8,757 nt of DNA, from the NCBI GenBank assembly GCA_023381235.1, contig JAMCTV010000053.1:1-8757 (forward strand), in the 5' to 3' direction. Positions within the stretch are counted from its first letter, which is position 1. Each line of letters starts with the position of its first letter. This document shows positions 1 through 6,693 of this stretch, piece by piece. This DNA is from Gammaproteobacteria bacterium (GTDB lineage Bacteria; Pseudomonadota; Gammaproteobacteria; SURF-13). The notes under the pieces were generated by a model. It saw only the letters and a list, made by a program, of their open reading frames with translations, was not told the DNA's origin and made no database searches. Made by a program: the position numbers and the translations under genes.

Positions 1-74
1 TAAATTCTTCAATCGCCGCGAGGTTGATCGGCCCCAGGCGCTGTATCTTTTGCGCCACGCCGTCCAGTTCCGCC
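1..74 (-). repeat. Inverted copy of an internal smc segment (probable chimeric end)
   Basis: These 74 bases are an exact reverse complement of bases 1644-1717, which encode the conserved RLGPINLAAIEEF stretch of the SMC head. After one mismatch at base 75, four more bases match. The copy does not continue the SMC reading frame on the plus strand: that frame has stops at 1-3 and 25-27 and only becomes SMC-like at about base 75. The inner copy is in frame and encodes conserved protein, so it is the native one. An inverted copy about 1.6 kb from its source, with a sharp junction inside a gene, is typical of fold-back chimeras from amplification or library preparation, or of a misjoined contig end. 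A real small inversion-duplication would break smc. The repeat may extend left of the window, so 74 bp is a minimum. Confidence 0.95.
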
Positions 75-75
75 C

Positions 76-2292
76 GACGTCATCGAACAGGATATTCAAC
101 TGCTGGACAGCGAGCACGCCGAGCAACAACGGCGGTTGCATCGTTTGCAGGAGGAAGGCGCGCAGTTGCAGGCGCGCATCACCCAGCTGCGCGAAACCAT
201 CGCGCGCGACAGCGCCCGGTTGCAGGAGCAGCGTTCCGAACTGGAGCAGCGCCGCGCCGAACTGACTTCATTGGCTGCCGTGCAACAGGCCGCGCTGGGC
301 AAGGACAGCAGCGGCGCCGCGGTGGCCTGGCTCACGCAACAAGGCTTGCAGGGCGCGCCGCGCTTGGCCGAGAGGCTGGAGGCGGAGTCCGGCTGGGAAG
401 ACGCGGTCGAGGCGGCGCTGCATTTTTATTTGGGTGCGGTGTGCGTGCACGGGTTACAGAGTGTTACCGGTGTGCTGGCGCAAGCCCCGGCCGCACTCGC
501 CATTTTGGATCTGGACGCGCAAGCGCAGGCCGTTCCGCGCGGCATTGCGCCGGCGCTGCTGGACAAGGTGCGCGCCGCACCTTCACGCCTCGATGCGCTG
601 CTCGGCCACGTGTACGCGGCAGAGTCTTTGACCGAGGCGCTGGCATTGGCGCCGCGGTTGCAGACGCACGAGTCGGTGATAACGCGCGATGGGATATGGC
701 TGGGTAACGGCTGGCTGCGCGTGGCGCGGGAAGAGGACGCCAGCGCCGGGGTGCTATGGCGTGAGCATGAGCTTAAGCAACTGGCGCCGGAGGTGCAGCG
801 CCGCAGTGATGTGATTGCTGCAGCACAGCAGCAACTGGAGGCGGCGCAGGCCGAACTCGCGCTGCTGGAGCAGCAGCGCGAGGCGATGCAGGAGAGCTTG
901 CAGGAGGCGCATCACGCTCACAGCGACGTGCAGGCGCAATTGCGCGGCAAACAAACGCATCTGGCTCAGATACGCACGCGCCATGAGCAGATCCAAAACG
1001 AAATCGAGGAACTGCAAGCGCAGTCCGCCGCAGTGCTGGACGATGTGCATGCCGCGCAGCGCCGCCTGCGCGAAGCCGAGGGCAGCGCCAACGCACTGAC
1101 GCAGCAGGGCGCCGGGTTTGCACGCGAGCGCGATGCGCTGACTTTGGCCCTGGAACAGGCGCGCCAGGCGGCGCGCGCCGCGCACGAGGAGGCGCACCAA
1201 CTGGCGTTGCGCGAGCAGTCGCTGCGCGCCGCGCTCAGCGCCGCGGGTCAAAACGTGGAGCGCATGCAGCAGCAATTGCGGCAACTGGAGGCGCGCCAGG
1301 GCGAGCTGCAACACAGCTTGGCCGAGGGCGCAGCCCCGCTGGAGGCGTTGCAGGCGGAATTGCAGCAAGGCTTAAGCCAGCGCGCGCAGGCGGAAGGCGA
1401 GCTGGCGCGCGCACGCGCACAACTGGAAGAACATGACCAGAGCGTGCGTAGCGCGGAACAGGAGCGGCATCGCGCGGAGCAGGTGGCGCAGGAGCGCCGC
1501 GCGCTGCTTGAAACCTTGCGCCTGAAGGCGCAGGAACTTACGGTGCGCGCGCAAGGCTTGCAGGAACAGATTCGAGAGGCGGGCCATGAGCCGGAAGCGC
1601 TGCTGCGGGAACTGGACAGCGAGGCGAACGAAGCCGGGCGTCAGGCGGAACTGGACGGCGTGGCGCAAAAGATACAGCGCCTGGGGCCGATCAACCTCGC
1701 GGCGATTGAAGAATTTAACGAGCAATCCGAACGCAAGAAATATCTCGACGCGCAGTTCGCGGATTTGAACGAGGCGCTCACTACCCTGGAAGAGGCGATC
1801 CGCAAGATAGACCGCGAAACGCGCGAGCGTTTCAAGGCGACCTACGACAAGGTCAACGACGGTTTCAAGACCTTGTTCCCGCGCCTGTTTGGCGGCGGCC
1901 AGGCCTATCTGGAGCTGACCGGCGACGATCTGCTCAGTACCGGCATTACGGTGATGGCGCGCCCGCCGGGCAAGCGCAACAGCACCATCCACCTGCTGTC
2001 CGGCGGCGAAAAGGCATTGACCACGGTGGCGTTGATCTTTTCTATTTTCGAACTCAATCCCGCCCCATTCTGCATGCTGGACGAGGTGGATGCCCCACTG
2101 GACGAGGCCAACGTCGGGCGCTTCTGCGAGTTGGTGAATGAAATGTCGCAGCGCATACAATTCATCATCGTCACCCACAACAAGGTGACTATGGAACTGG
2201 TGAACCAGTTGATCGGCGTCACCATGCAGGAAGCGGGCGTATCGCGCTTGGTGGCGGTGGACGTGGATGAAGCGGTGCGACTGGTAGGTTGA
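76..2292 (+). CDS. smc: Chromosome segregation protein SMC (5' end missing)
   Basis: SMC is the ATPase of the bacterial condensin, which with ScpA and ScpB folds and helps segregate the chromosome. The 738 residues seen here are the C-terminal two thirds of a protein usually near 1,170 residues. In order: the end of the first coiled-coil arm (about residues 1-80), the hinge (about 85-215, including ITRDGIWLGNGWLRV), the Gln/Glu/Arg/Ala-rich returning coiled coil (about 225-530), and the C-terminal head (about 535-735). The head carries RLGPINLAA, the ABC signature LSGGEK (bases 1996-2013), the Walker B motif CMLDE followed by VDAPLDEAN (from base 2071) and the switch histidine in IIVTHNK. It ends with a TGA at 2290-2292. 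The N-terminal head with Walker A is absent because the frame is broken at about base 75 by the inverted segment at 1-74, so the listed start is a junction and not an initiation codon. Identity is certain; whether the gene is intact in the organism cannot be judged here. Confidence 0.96.
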   Translation, partial: DVIEQDIQLLDSEHAEQQRRLHRLQEEGAQLQARITQLRETIARDSARLQEQRSELEQRRAELTSLAAVQQAALGKDSSGAAVAWLTQQGLQGAPRLAERLEAESGWEDAVEAALHFYLGAVCVHGLQSVTGVLAQAPAALAILDLDAQAQAVPRGIAPALLDKVRAAPSRLDALLGHVYAAESLTEALALAPRLQTHESVITRDGIWLGNGWLRVAREEDASAGVLWREHELKQLAPEVQRRSDVIAAAQQQLEAAQAELALLEQQREAMQESLQEAHHAHSDVQAQLRGKQTHLAQIRTRHEQIQNEIEELQAQSAAVLDDVHAAQRRLREAEGSANALTQQGAGFARERDALTLALEQARQAARAAHEEAHQLALREQSLRAALSAAGQNVERMQQQLRQLEARQGELQHSLAEGAAPLEALQAELQQGLSQRAQAEGELARARAQLEEHDQSVRSAEQERHRAEQVAQERRALLETLRLKAQELTVRAQGLQEQIREAGHEPEALLRELDSEANEAGRQAELDGVAQKIQRLGPINLAAIEEFNEQSERKKYLDAQFADLNEALTTLEEAIRKIDRETRERFKATYDKVNDGFKTLFPRLFGGGQAYLELTGDDLLSTGITVMARPPGKRNSTIHLLSGGEKALTTVALIFSIFELNPAPFCMLDEVDAPLDEANVGRFCELVNEMSQRIQFIIVTHNKVTMELVNQLIGVTMQEAGVSRLVAVDVDEAVRLVG
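1644..1717 (+). repeat. Native copy of the 74-bp inverted repeat, within smc
   Basis: This segment is the exact reverse complement of bases 1-74. It lies in frame in smc and encodes the start of the conserved C-terminal head, so it is the source copy. It has no repeat character of its own: no terminal inverted repeats and no flanking target duplication. Confidence 0.95.
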
Positions 2293-2388
2293 TGCGGGGC
2301 GAGCTCTGCATCAACTTGATTCGAGACTCTCTGGTTAGGCCAGGGGTTCCTGCGGCACAGGGAAGAGCGAAGCGAAGGGTTCTGCCGC

Positions 2389-2419
2389 CATTTTCAATGG
2401 CGTTGAGCCATTGAAAATG
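2389..2419. repeat. Perfect palindrome (13-bp stem, 5-base loop) upstream of zipA
   Basis: The arms at 2389-2401 (CATTTTCAATGGC) and 2407-2419 (GCCATTGAAAATG) are exact reverse complements around the loop GTTGA. Neither strand has a T-run directly after the stem, so it is not a classic intrinsic terminator. It could be an mRNA-stabilising or processing hairpin downstream of smc, an operator for a dimeric regulator of zipA, or a copy of a dispersed palindromic repeat. The sequence does not decide among these. Confidence 0.85.
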
Positions 2420-2421
2420 AA

Positions 2422-2450
2422 GGAAAGTGAAAATCACATTTTTCACTTCC
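2422..2450. repeat. Second hairpin upstream of zipA (9-bp stem, 11 bp with one bulge)
   Basis: The arms 2425-2433 (AAGTGAAAA) and 2440-2448 (TTTTCACTT) pair perfectly around a six-base loop. Two more G-C pairs (2422-2423 with 2449-2450) form if A2424 is bulged. It starts two bases after the first palindrome ends. Both stems share A/T-rich GAAAAT/ATTTTC-like arms, so alternative pairings between the two hairpins are possible. No T-tract follows. Confidence 0.7.
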
Positions 2451-2531
2451 GTGCTCGGAGAAGCCCGGGACGGACTTATTCAGAGCTTCTTAAGCGGCGA
2501 TGTAATCTTTGACAAAGCGGCGGGTCGCTCG

Positions 2532-3134
2532 ATGGAACTGCGCGTAATATTAATTCTGGCCGGCGCGTTACTCATACTCGCCTTGTATCTGTGGGAGAAA
2601 TACAGGCGCCACCCCGCAAAACAAACTCCCTCCGTTCCGGAGCAGCCGCCCGGCCAACCTCCGCCCGCCAAACCGCAGACGCCTCCGCCAGAGGCGCCGC
2701 AGGAGGTCATCACACTGCACGTCATCAGCCTGAAAGATTTGCCCGGGCCGGATATCATCGCCTCGCTGAAGGCCGTGGACATGCAGTTCGGAGCGATGCG
2801 CATCTTTCACCGCCATCAGCCGGAGCCGGCCTCGCGGCCCATATTCAGCCTGGCCAATATGGTCGAGCCAGGGTATATACCCGCCGATGAGGACATTGAA
2901 AATTTTTCCACCCGCGGCCTGGCGCTGTTCATGCCGCTGCCCAATGTGCAGGACGGCATGACGGCGTTCGAGGACATGTTCGCCGCCGCGCGCCAGTTGG
3001 CGGAAAAGCTGGATGCGGAGGTGTGCGACGAGCGGCGCAATGTACTCACACTGCAGGCGCTGGAGCACACGCGTGAGCGCATCCGCGAGTGGCAGCGTCT
3101 TCAACTATTGGCGCAGGCACGATGCCAATCGTGA
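2532..3134 (+). CDS. zipA: Cell division protein ZipA (short form)
   Basis: ZipA anchors FtsZ filaments to the inner membrane during Z-ring assembly and helps recruit later division proteins. The 200-residue product has the family layout: a very short N-terminus and one membrane segment (about residues 4-20, ILILAGALLILALYL), a basic stop (KYRR), a proline-rich linker (about 27-57, with 13 prolines in residues 28-56), and the C-terminal FtsZ-binding domain (about 58-195, starting EVITLHVISL and including FSLANMVEPGYI). E. coli ZipA has about 328 residues; nearly all the difference lies in the linker. I chose the ATG at 2532 because the membrane segment should begin within a few residues of the N-terminus. 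Only a weak purine-rich GCGGCGGG stretch lies ahead as a ribosome site. The GTG at 2427 would add 35 unsupported residues. zipA lies downstream of smc and its 3' end overlaps ligA, a common gammaproteobacterial order. Confidence 0.93.
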   Translation: MELRVILILAGALLILALYLWEKYRRHPAKQTPSVPEQPPGQPPPAKPQTPPPEAPQEVITLHVISLKDLPGPDIIASLKAVDMQFGAMRIFHRHQPEPASRPIFSLANMVEPGYIPADEDIENFSTRGLALFMPLPNVQDGMTAFEDMFAAARQLAEKLDAEVCDERRNVLTLQALEHTRERIREWQRLQLLAQARCQS

Positions 3135-5149
3135 GCGCCCCGCCCAGGGAGATTATCGAGCGCGTTAAAAAGCTGCGCGCCGAAATCGCGCGTCACAATT
3201 ATCTCTATTACGTGCTCGATGCGCCGGAAATCCCCGACGCCGAATACGACCGCCTGTTCCGCGAATTACAGGAACTGGAAGCGCGTTACCCGAAACTCAT
3301 CACCCCGGACTCGCCTACTCAACGCGTGGGCGCGGCCCCGCCCAAAAAGTTCGGTGCAGTGCGCCACGAAGTCCCCATGCTGTCGCTCGCCAATGCTTTT
3401 GCCGAGCAGGAAGTCGTGGACTCCGACCGGCGCGTGCGCGAAAGGCTGGGGCTGGAACAAGTGGAATACAGCGCCGAACCGAAACTGGACGGCCTGGCCG
3501 TGAGCCTGTTATATCAGCGCGGCCAATTCACCCAGGGTGCCACGCGCGGCGACGGCGAGACCGGCGAGGACGTGACGCAAAACCTGCGCACCATTAAAGC
3601 CATCCCGTTGCATTTATACGGCACAGGCTATCCTGAACTACTGGAAGTGCGCGGCGAGGTGTATCTCTCCAAGCGCGCATTCGCCGCGCTCAACGCGGAT
3701 GCGCAGGCACGCGGTGAAAAAGTATTTGCCAATCCGCGCAACGCCGCCGCGGGCAGCCTGCGCCAGCTTGATCCAAAAATCACCGCGAGCCGCCCGCTGG
3801 CGTTTTACGCCTACGGTCTTGGAAAAATACAGGGCGGTGCGATGCCGGATAACCACAGTGCAATACTCGCGCAACTGCGTGACTGGGGCTTGCCCGTGGC
3901 GCGCGAGCAAAAGGTGGTGCAAGGCGTGCAAGGCTGTTTGGACTATTACCGTGACATGGGCGCGCGCCGCGCTCAACTTCCTTACGACATAGACGGCGTG
4001 GTGTACAAAGTCAACCGCCTGGACTATCAGGAACAACTCGGATTCATCTCGCGCGCGCCGCGCTGGGCGCTGGCGCACAAGTTCCCGGCGCAGGAGGAAC
4101 TGACCGAGGTGCTGGACATCGAGGCGCAGGTCGGGCGCACCGGCGCGCTCACCCCGGTGGCGCGCCTCAAGCCGGTGTTTGTCGGAGGCGTCACGGTGAG
4201 CAACGCCACGCTGCACAATCAGGACGAGATCGAGCGCCTCGATGTGCGCGTGGGCGATGCCGTGATCGTGCGCCGCGCGGGCGACGTGATACCGGAAATC
4301 GTGAGCGTGGTGCGCGAGCGCCGCCCGCCGCACACGCGGCCTTATCATCTGCCCAGGCATTGCCCGGTGTGTGGCGCGGACGTGGTGCGTGCTGAAGGCG
4401 AGGTGGTGGCGCGCTGCAGCGGCGGCCTGTACTGCCCGGCGCAGCGCACCGGGGCCATCCTGCATTTCGCCTCGCGCCGCGCCATGGACATCGAAGGGCT
4501 GGGTGACAAACTGGTGGAGCAATTGGTGGCGCAGAAACTGGTGCAAACGCCCGCCGATCTCTACACGCTCACGCCCGGACAGTTGGCCGCGCTGGAGCGC
4601 ATGGGCGAAAAATCCGCGGCCAATGTTCATGGCGCGATACAAAAAAGCAAAAAAACCACCCTGGCGCGATTTCTGTTCGCACTCGGCATCCGCGAAGTGG
4701 GCGAGGCCACCGCCCAGACCCTGGCCAACCACTTTGGCGGTCTCGACGCTGTCATGCAGGCCGATGAAGAAACGCTGCAAAACGTTCCCGACGTCGGCCC
4801 CATCGTGGCCGCTCACATCGCCGCGTTTTTCCGCCAGCGTCACAACCGCGAGGTCATCCAGCGCCTGCGCGCAGCGGGCGTCAACTGGCCGGGTATGAAG
4901 CGCGAACCCGCTGCGCACCTGCCGCTCGCCAGCAAAACCTTCGTCTTGACGGGAACATTGGAGCGCATGACGCGCGACGAAGCCAAGGAAAAACTGCAAG
5001 CCCTGGGCGCCAAGGTGAGCGGCAGCGTGTCCTCCAAAACCAGTTATGTCGTCGCCGGCGCCGATCCCGGCTCCAAGCTCGACACGGCGCGCGGGTTAGG
5101 TGTGGAGGTGCTGGACGAAGCGGCGCTGCTCAAGCTGTTGCGCGGCTGA
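3122..5149 (+). CDS. ligA: NAD-dependent DNA ligase LigA
   Basis: LigA seals single-strand nicks in replication, Okazaki-fragment joining and repair, using NAD+ to adenylate its active-site lysine. The 675 residues match the usual length (E. coli 671). In order: domain Ia with the HNYLYYVLDAPEIPDAEYD NMN-binding region (about residues 25-43), the adenylation domain with catalytic Lys121 in KLDG, conserved TRGDGETGEDVT (141-152), NPRNAAAGSLRQLD (204-217) and YDIDGVVYKV (288-297), the OB fold, a four-cysteine zinc finger (Cys414, Cys417, Cys432, Cys438), helix-hairpin-helix repeats (about 455-580) and a C-terminal BRCT domain (about 602-675). The ATG at 3122 is preceded by AGG four bases upstream and overlaps the zipA end by 13 bp, suggesting co-translation. 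A GTG at 3131 is a possible but less well supported start. All key residues are present and the gene looks intact. Confidence 0.97.
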   Translation: MPIVSAPPREIIERVKKLRAEIARHNYLYYVLDAPEIPDAEYDRLFRELQELEARYPKLITPDSPTQRVGAAPPKKFGAVRHEVPMLSLANAFAEQEVVDSDRRVRERLGLEQVEYSAEPKLDGLAVSLLYQRGQFTQGATRGDGETGEDVTQNLRTIKAIPLHLYGTGYPELLEVRGEVYLSKRAFAALNADAQARGEKVFANPRNAAAGSLRQLDPKITASRPLAFYAYGLGKIQGGAMPDNHSAILAQLRDWGLPVAREQKVVQGVQGCLDYYRDMGARRAQLPYDIDGVVYKVNRLDYQEQLGFISRAPRWALAHKFPAQEELTEVLDIEAQVGRTGALTPVARLKPVFVGGVTVSNATLHNQDEIERLDVRVGDAVIVRRAGDVIPEIVSVVRERRPPHTRPYHLPRHCPVCGADVVRAEGEVVARCSGGLYCPAQRTGAILHFASRRAMDIEGLGDKLVEQLVAQKLVQTPADLYTLTPGQLAALERMGEKSAANVHGAIQKSKKTTLARFLFALGIREVGEATAQTLANHFGGLDAVMQADEETLQNVPDVGPIVAAHIAAFFRQRHNREVIQRLRAAGVNWPGMKREPAAHLPLASKTFVLTGTLERMTRDEAKEKLQALGAKVSGSVSSKTSYVVAGADPGSKLDTARGLGVEVLDEAALLKLLRG

Positions 5150-5160
5150 CTGGCAAAAGA

Positions 5161-5193
5161 AAAGGCTGCTGGAGCCATGCCCCAGCAGCCTTT
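5161..5193. terminator. Bidirectional intrinsic terminator between ligA and ppiC
   Basis: A perfect 12-bp stem (5161-5172 AAAGGCTGCTGG with 5182-5193 CCAGCAGCCTTT) closes a nine-base loop. It begins 11 bases after the ligA stop codon and 21 bases beyond the ppiC stop. Read leftward (ppiC direction), the stem runs into TTTTCTTTT, a good T-tract. Read rightward (ligA direction), only TTT follows before CG, so termination there may be weaker. Its position between two convergent genes fits a shared terminator. Confidence 0.88.
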
Positions 5194-5214
5194 CGTATGA
5201 CGATGCCGTACCGG

Positions 5215-6099
5215 TTATTCGGCCTTCGGCTGCTCCTGCTTTTCAGGCTGCATCACGCTGGGCGCGGCGGGTTTGGATTGTTCGCCCTTGATTTCGATCT
5301 TGGCGGCGCTCTTCAGGTCGGCCAGGTATTTTTCGATCTGGCGGTTTTGCATGATGCCGCGCACGTTCTCCTTGACCTTGTCAAACTCCGGCGGCGCGAC
5401 TTCGCGCGTGTCGTCGAGCACGATCACGTGCCAGCCGAATTGTGACTGCACCGCCTCTTTGGTGTATTTGCCTTTTTCCAGTCCTGCCAAGCCCTCTCTG
5501 AAGCCGGGTACCAGGCCTTGAAGCTCATACCAGCCGATGTCGCCGCCGTTTTCCGCGGAAGTGTCCTTGGAGTTTTCCTTGGCCAGCTTGGAGAAGTCGG
5601 CCCCTTTGTTGAGCTTGGCGATCAGGCTATTGGCCTTGGCCTGGTCGTCCACCAGGATATGGCGCACTTTATATTCCTTGGTGGTCATGCCGCCCATGCG
5701 CGTTTCGTATTCCTTGCGCATCTCTTCGTCGGTGAGGGGGTGTGTGTCCACGAACTGGCGTACCGCGTAACCGGCCATGACGTTACGCCTCTGGTTTTCG
5801 ACCTCGGCCAGCACGTCGGGCTTTTTATCAATGCCCTGTTTGATGGCGTCCAGGTAGATCAGCTCACGGTTGATAAGTTCCTGGATGGCCGCTTCGCGCT
5901 CCGCGGGGTCGCCCGTGGGATGGCGGCTCATGGCGCGCTGCTTGGCATAGGCGTCGTAGGTGGCCTGAGTGATGGGCTTGCCGTTTACGGTGGCGACCGG
6001 AGCGCCGGCCTTCTTGGCATCGCCGATCTTCTCGCAGCCGGCAAGGAAAACTCCGCCGAGCAAAGCCACGCTCAGTAAAATTTTATGCAGTGTGGACAT
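5215..6099 (-). CDS. Lipoprotein parvulin-type peptidyl-prolyl isomerase (PpiC/SurA/PrsA-like)
   Basis: This 294-residue protein is a predicted periplasmic, membrane-anchored foldase of the parvulin family, which speeds cis-trans isomerisation of X-Pro bonds and helps fold exported proteins. It begins with a lipoprotein signal peptide (Lys6, hydrophobic 7-20, lipobox LAGC with the lipidated Cys22). Glu rather than Asp at the next position suggests outer-membrane sorting if enteric rules apply. A helical SurA_N-like chaperone region (about 35-130, starting ATVNGKPIT) leads into the PpiC domain (about 141-232) with KVRHILV, FSKLAKENSKD, GGDIGW and FGWHVIVL. The tail (272-294) is rich in Lys, Glu, Gln and Pro and looks disordered. 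The ATG is confirmed by a strong ribosome site and the signal peptide. It is the last gene of the leftward cluster, 12 bp after bolA. Its client proteins cannot be inferred, and I give no symbol because several paralogues share this layout. Confidence 0.92.
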   Translation of the reverse strand: MSTLHKILLSVALLGGVFLAGCEKIGDAKKAGAPVATVNGKPITQATYDAYAKQRAMSRHPTGDPAEREAAIQELINRELIYLDAIKQGIDKKPDVLAEVENQRRNVMAGYAVRQFVDTHPLTDEEMRKEYETRMGGMTTKEYKVRHILVDDQAKANSLIAKLNKGADFSKLAKENSKDTSAENGGDIGWYELQGLVPGFREGLAGLEKGKYTKEAVQSQFGWHVIVLDDTREVAPPEFDKVKENVRGIMQNRQIEKYLADLKSAAKIEIKGEQSKPAAPSVMQPEKQEQPKAE

Positions 6100-6104
6100 G
6101 TAAA

Positions 6105-6114
6105 CTTTCCTTCT
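6105..6114 (-). promoter_or_regulatory. Ribosome binding site of the ppiC-type gene
   Basis: On the minus strand AGAAGGAAAG lies about five bases ahead of the ATG at 6099-6097. It is the clearest Shine-Dalgarno sequence in this cluster. It overlaps the TAG stop of bolA (6115-6113), so a ribosome finishing bolA would sit on it, consistent with coupled translation. Confidence 0.8.
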
Positions 6115-6397
6115 ATAAGTGGGTATGAAATTCCTCTGGAGCCAGCGCCCGTATGCTGAGGGCGTGAATCTCGCTGTGCATCATGGAGTCAAGCGCATCA
6201 TATACCATTCTATGGCGCGCGAGCAGTCCCTTGCCGGAAAATAAGGGGGAGACCACGAGCACATTAAAGTGTCCCGCGCCGCCCGCCGCGCCCGCGTGCC
6301 CCGCGTGTTTGCGCGAGTCGTCCTCAATCTCCAGCTTGACGGGCGCAAGCGCCGCAAGCAGCAACGCGCGCATGCGTTCCACCCGCTCTCTGCTCAA
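6113..6397 (-). CDS. bolA: BolA family protein
   Basis: BolA proteins are small KH-like proteins that partner monothiol glutaredoxins through a shared [2Fe-2S] cluster and affect cell shape, stress responses and iron-sulfur handling. The 94-residue product aligns in layout with E. coli BolA: RERVERMRALL helix (2-13), the VKLEIEDDS strand (20-28), a loop with His31 and His34 rather than Cys, GHFNVLVVSPLF (42-53), the hallmark RHRMVY (61-66) and the EIHALSI strand with His78. The loop histidines and His78 are candidates for cluster ligands; this is inference from the family. The start is a TTG at 6397, whose last two bases overlap the yciI stop (TTGA), with AAGGTG upstream. The frame stays open upstream within yciI, but that extension is arginine-rich shadow sequence with no family match. 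A GTG and an ATG slightly downstream are possible alternatives. The Ala/Gly-rich loop (32-42) is somewhat unusual. Confidence 0.9.
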   Translation of the reverse strand: MSRERVERMRALLLAALAPVKLEIEDDSRKHAGHAGAAGGAGHFNVLVVSPLFSGKGLLARHRMVYDALDSMMHSEIHALSIRALAPEEFHTHL

Positions 6398-6693
6398 GGC
6401 AGCACCTTTTTGAACGGCTTGACGGTGACGCGCGCGTACACGCCGGCGTTCTGGTAGGGGTCGGCCCCGGCCCACTCCTGCGCTTGTTGCAGACCGGCAA
6501 ACTCGGCTATGACCAGGCTGCCGGTAAAACCGGCGGGACCCGGGTCGGGGGCGTCCAGCGCGGGGTGCGGGCCGGCGAGCAGCAGCCGTCCCTGATCGCG
6601 CAATTCATTCAGGCGCGCGAGGTGCGCGGGGCGCGCCTTGATGCGGTTCTCCAGGCTGTCCGGCTTGTCTTCGCTGATGATCGCGTACCACAT
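6394..6693 (-). CDS. yciI: YciI family protein
   Basis: The 99-residue product closely resembles E. coli YciI in length and motifs: MWYAIISEDK at the start, ARPAHLARL with His24, EGRLL-like QGRLLLAGP, DPGPAGFTGSLVIAEF and the C-terminal ADPYQNAGVY...VKPFKKVLP with Asp78. The fold is a ferredoxin-like dimeric alpha/beta barrel. A conserved His-Asp pair forms a putative active site, but no reaction is established for the close YciI group, so I propose none. The ATG at 6693 shares its A with the yciB stop codon (TGATG), and its own stop overlaps the bolA TTG start, so it is translationally coupled on both sides. In E. coli yciI also sits near yciB. A longer frame reaching upstream to 7011 is only the shadow of yciB. 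Confidence 0.94.
   Translation of the reverse strand: MWYAIISEDKPDSLENRIKARPAHLARLNELRDQGRLLLAGPHPALDAPDPGPAGFTGSLVIAEFAGLQQAQEWAGADPYQNAGVYARVTVKPFKKVLP
6403..6408 (-). promoter_or_regulatory. Ribosome binding site supporting the bolA TTG start
   Basis: On the minus strand AAGGTG lies five bases ahead of the TTG at 6397-6395, within the last codons of yciI. No comparable site precedes the alternative GTG or ATG starts further into bolA, so this site is the main reason for choosing TTG. Confidence 0.55.

Larger units (their letters stand above)
2293..2531. other. smc-zipA intergenic region
   Basis: This 239-bp stretch separates smc from zipA and holds no gene I can support. It contains two adjacent hairpins (2389-2419 and 2422-2450), listed separately. 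A weaker 8-bp inverted repeat (2288-2295 with 2308-2315, loop of 12) spans the smc stop codon and has no T-tract. I find no convincing -35/-10 pair at normal spacing. A TTGACA at 2509-2514 would put its -10 element on the zipA start codon. An open frame from a GTG at 2427 runs into zipA, but the ZipA family begins at the ATG at 2532. Confidence 0.6.

Noticed and set aside
24..707. A 227-residue open frame on the plus strand at the left edge
   Set aside because: It is a shadow of smc in another frame, arginine/alanine-rich with no recognisable domain, and its first residues come from the inverted 1-74 segment.
1372..2178. A 268-residue open frame antisense to smc
   Set aside because: It mirrors the conserved SMC head region and shows no independent motif or ribosome site.
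2509..2514. TTGACA as a zipA -35 element
   Set aside because: At standard spacing the -10 would fall on the zipA start codon, and no TATAAT-like sequence is there.
2427..2531. A GTG start that would add 35 residues to ZipA
   Set aside because: ZipA proteins begin right at the membrane segment, the extension has no family support, and its start lies inside the second hairpin.
3638..4999. A 453-residue open frame antisense to ligA
   Set aside because: It lies wholly opposite an intact ligA with all its motifs, is rich in His, Arg and Ala, and has no domain pattern. Long antisense frames are common in GC-rich coding DNA.
5518..6078. A 186-residue plus-strand frame opposite the ppiC-type gene
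   Set aside because: The minus-strand gene has a signal peptide, lipobox, PpiC motifs and a strong ribosome site; the plus-strand frame has none of these.
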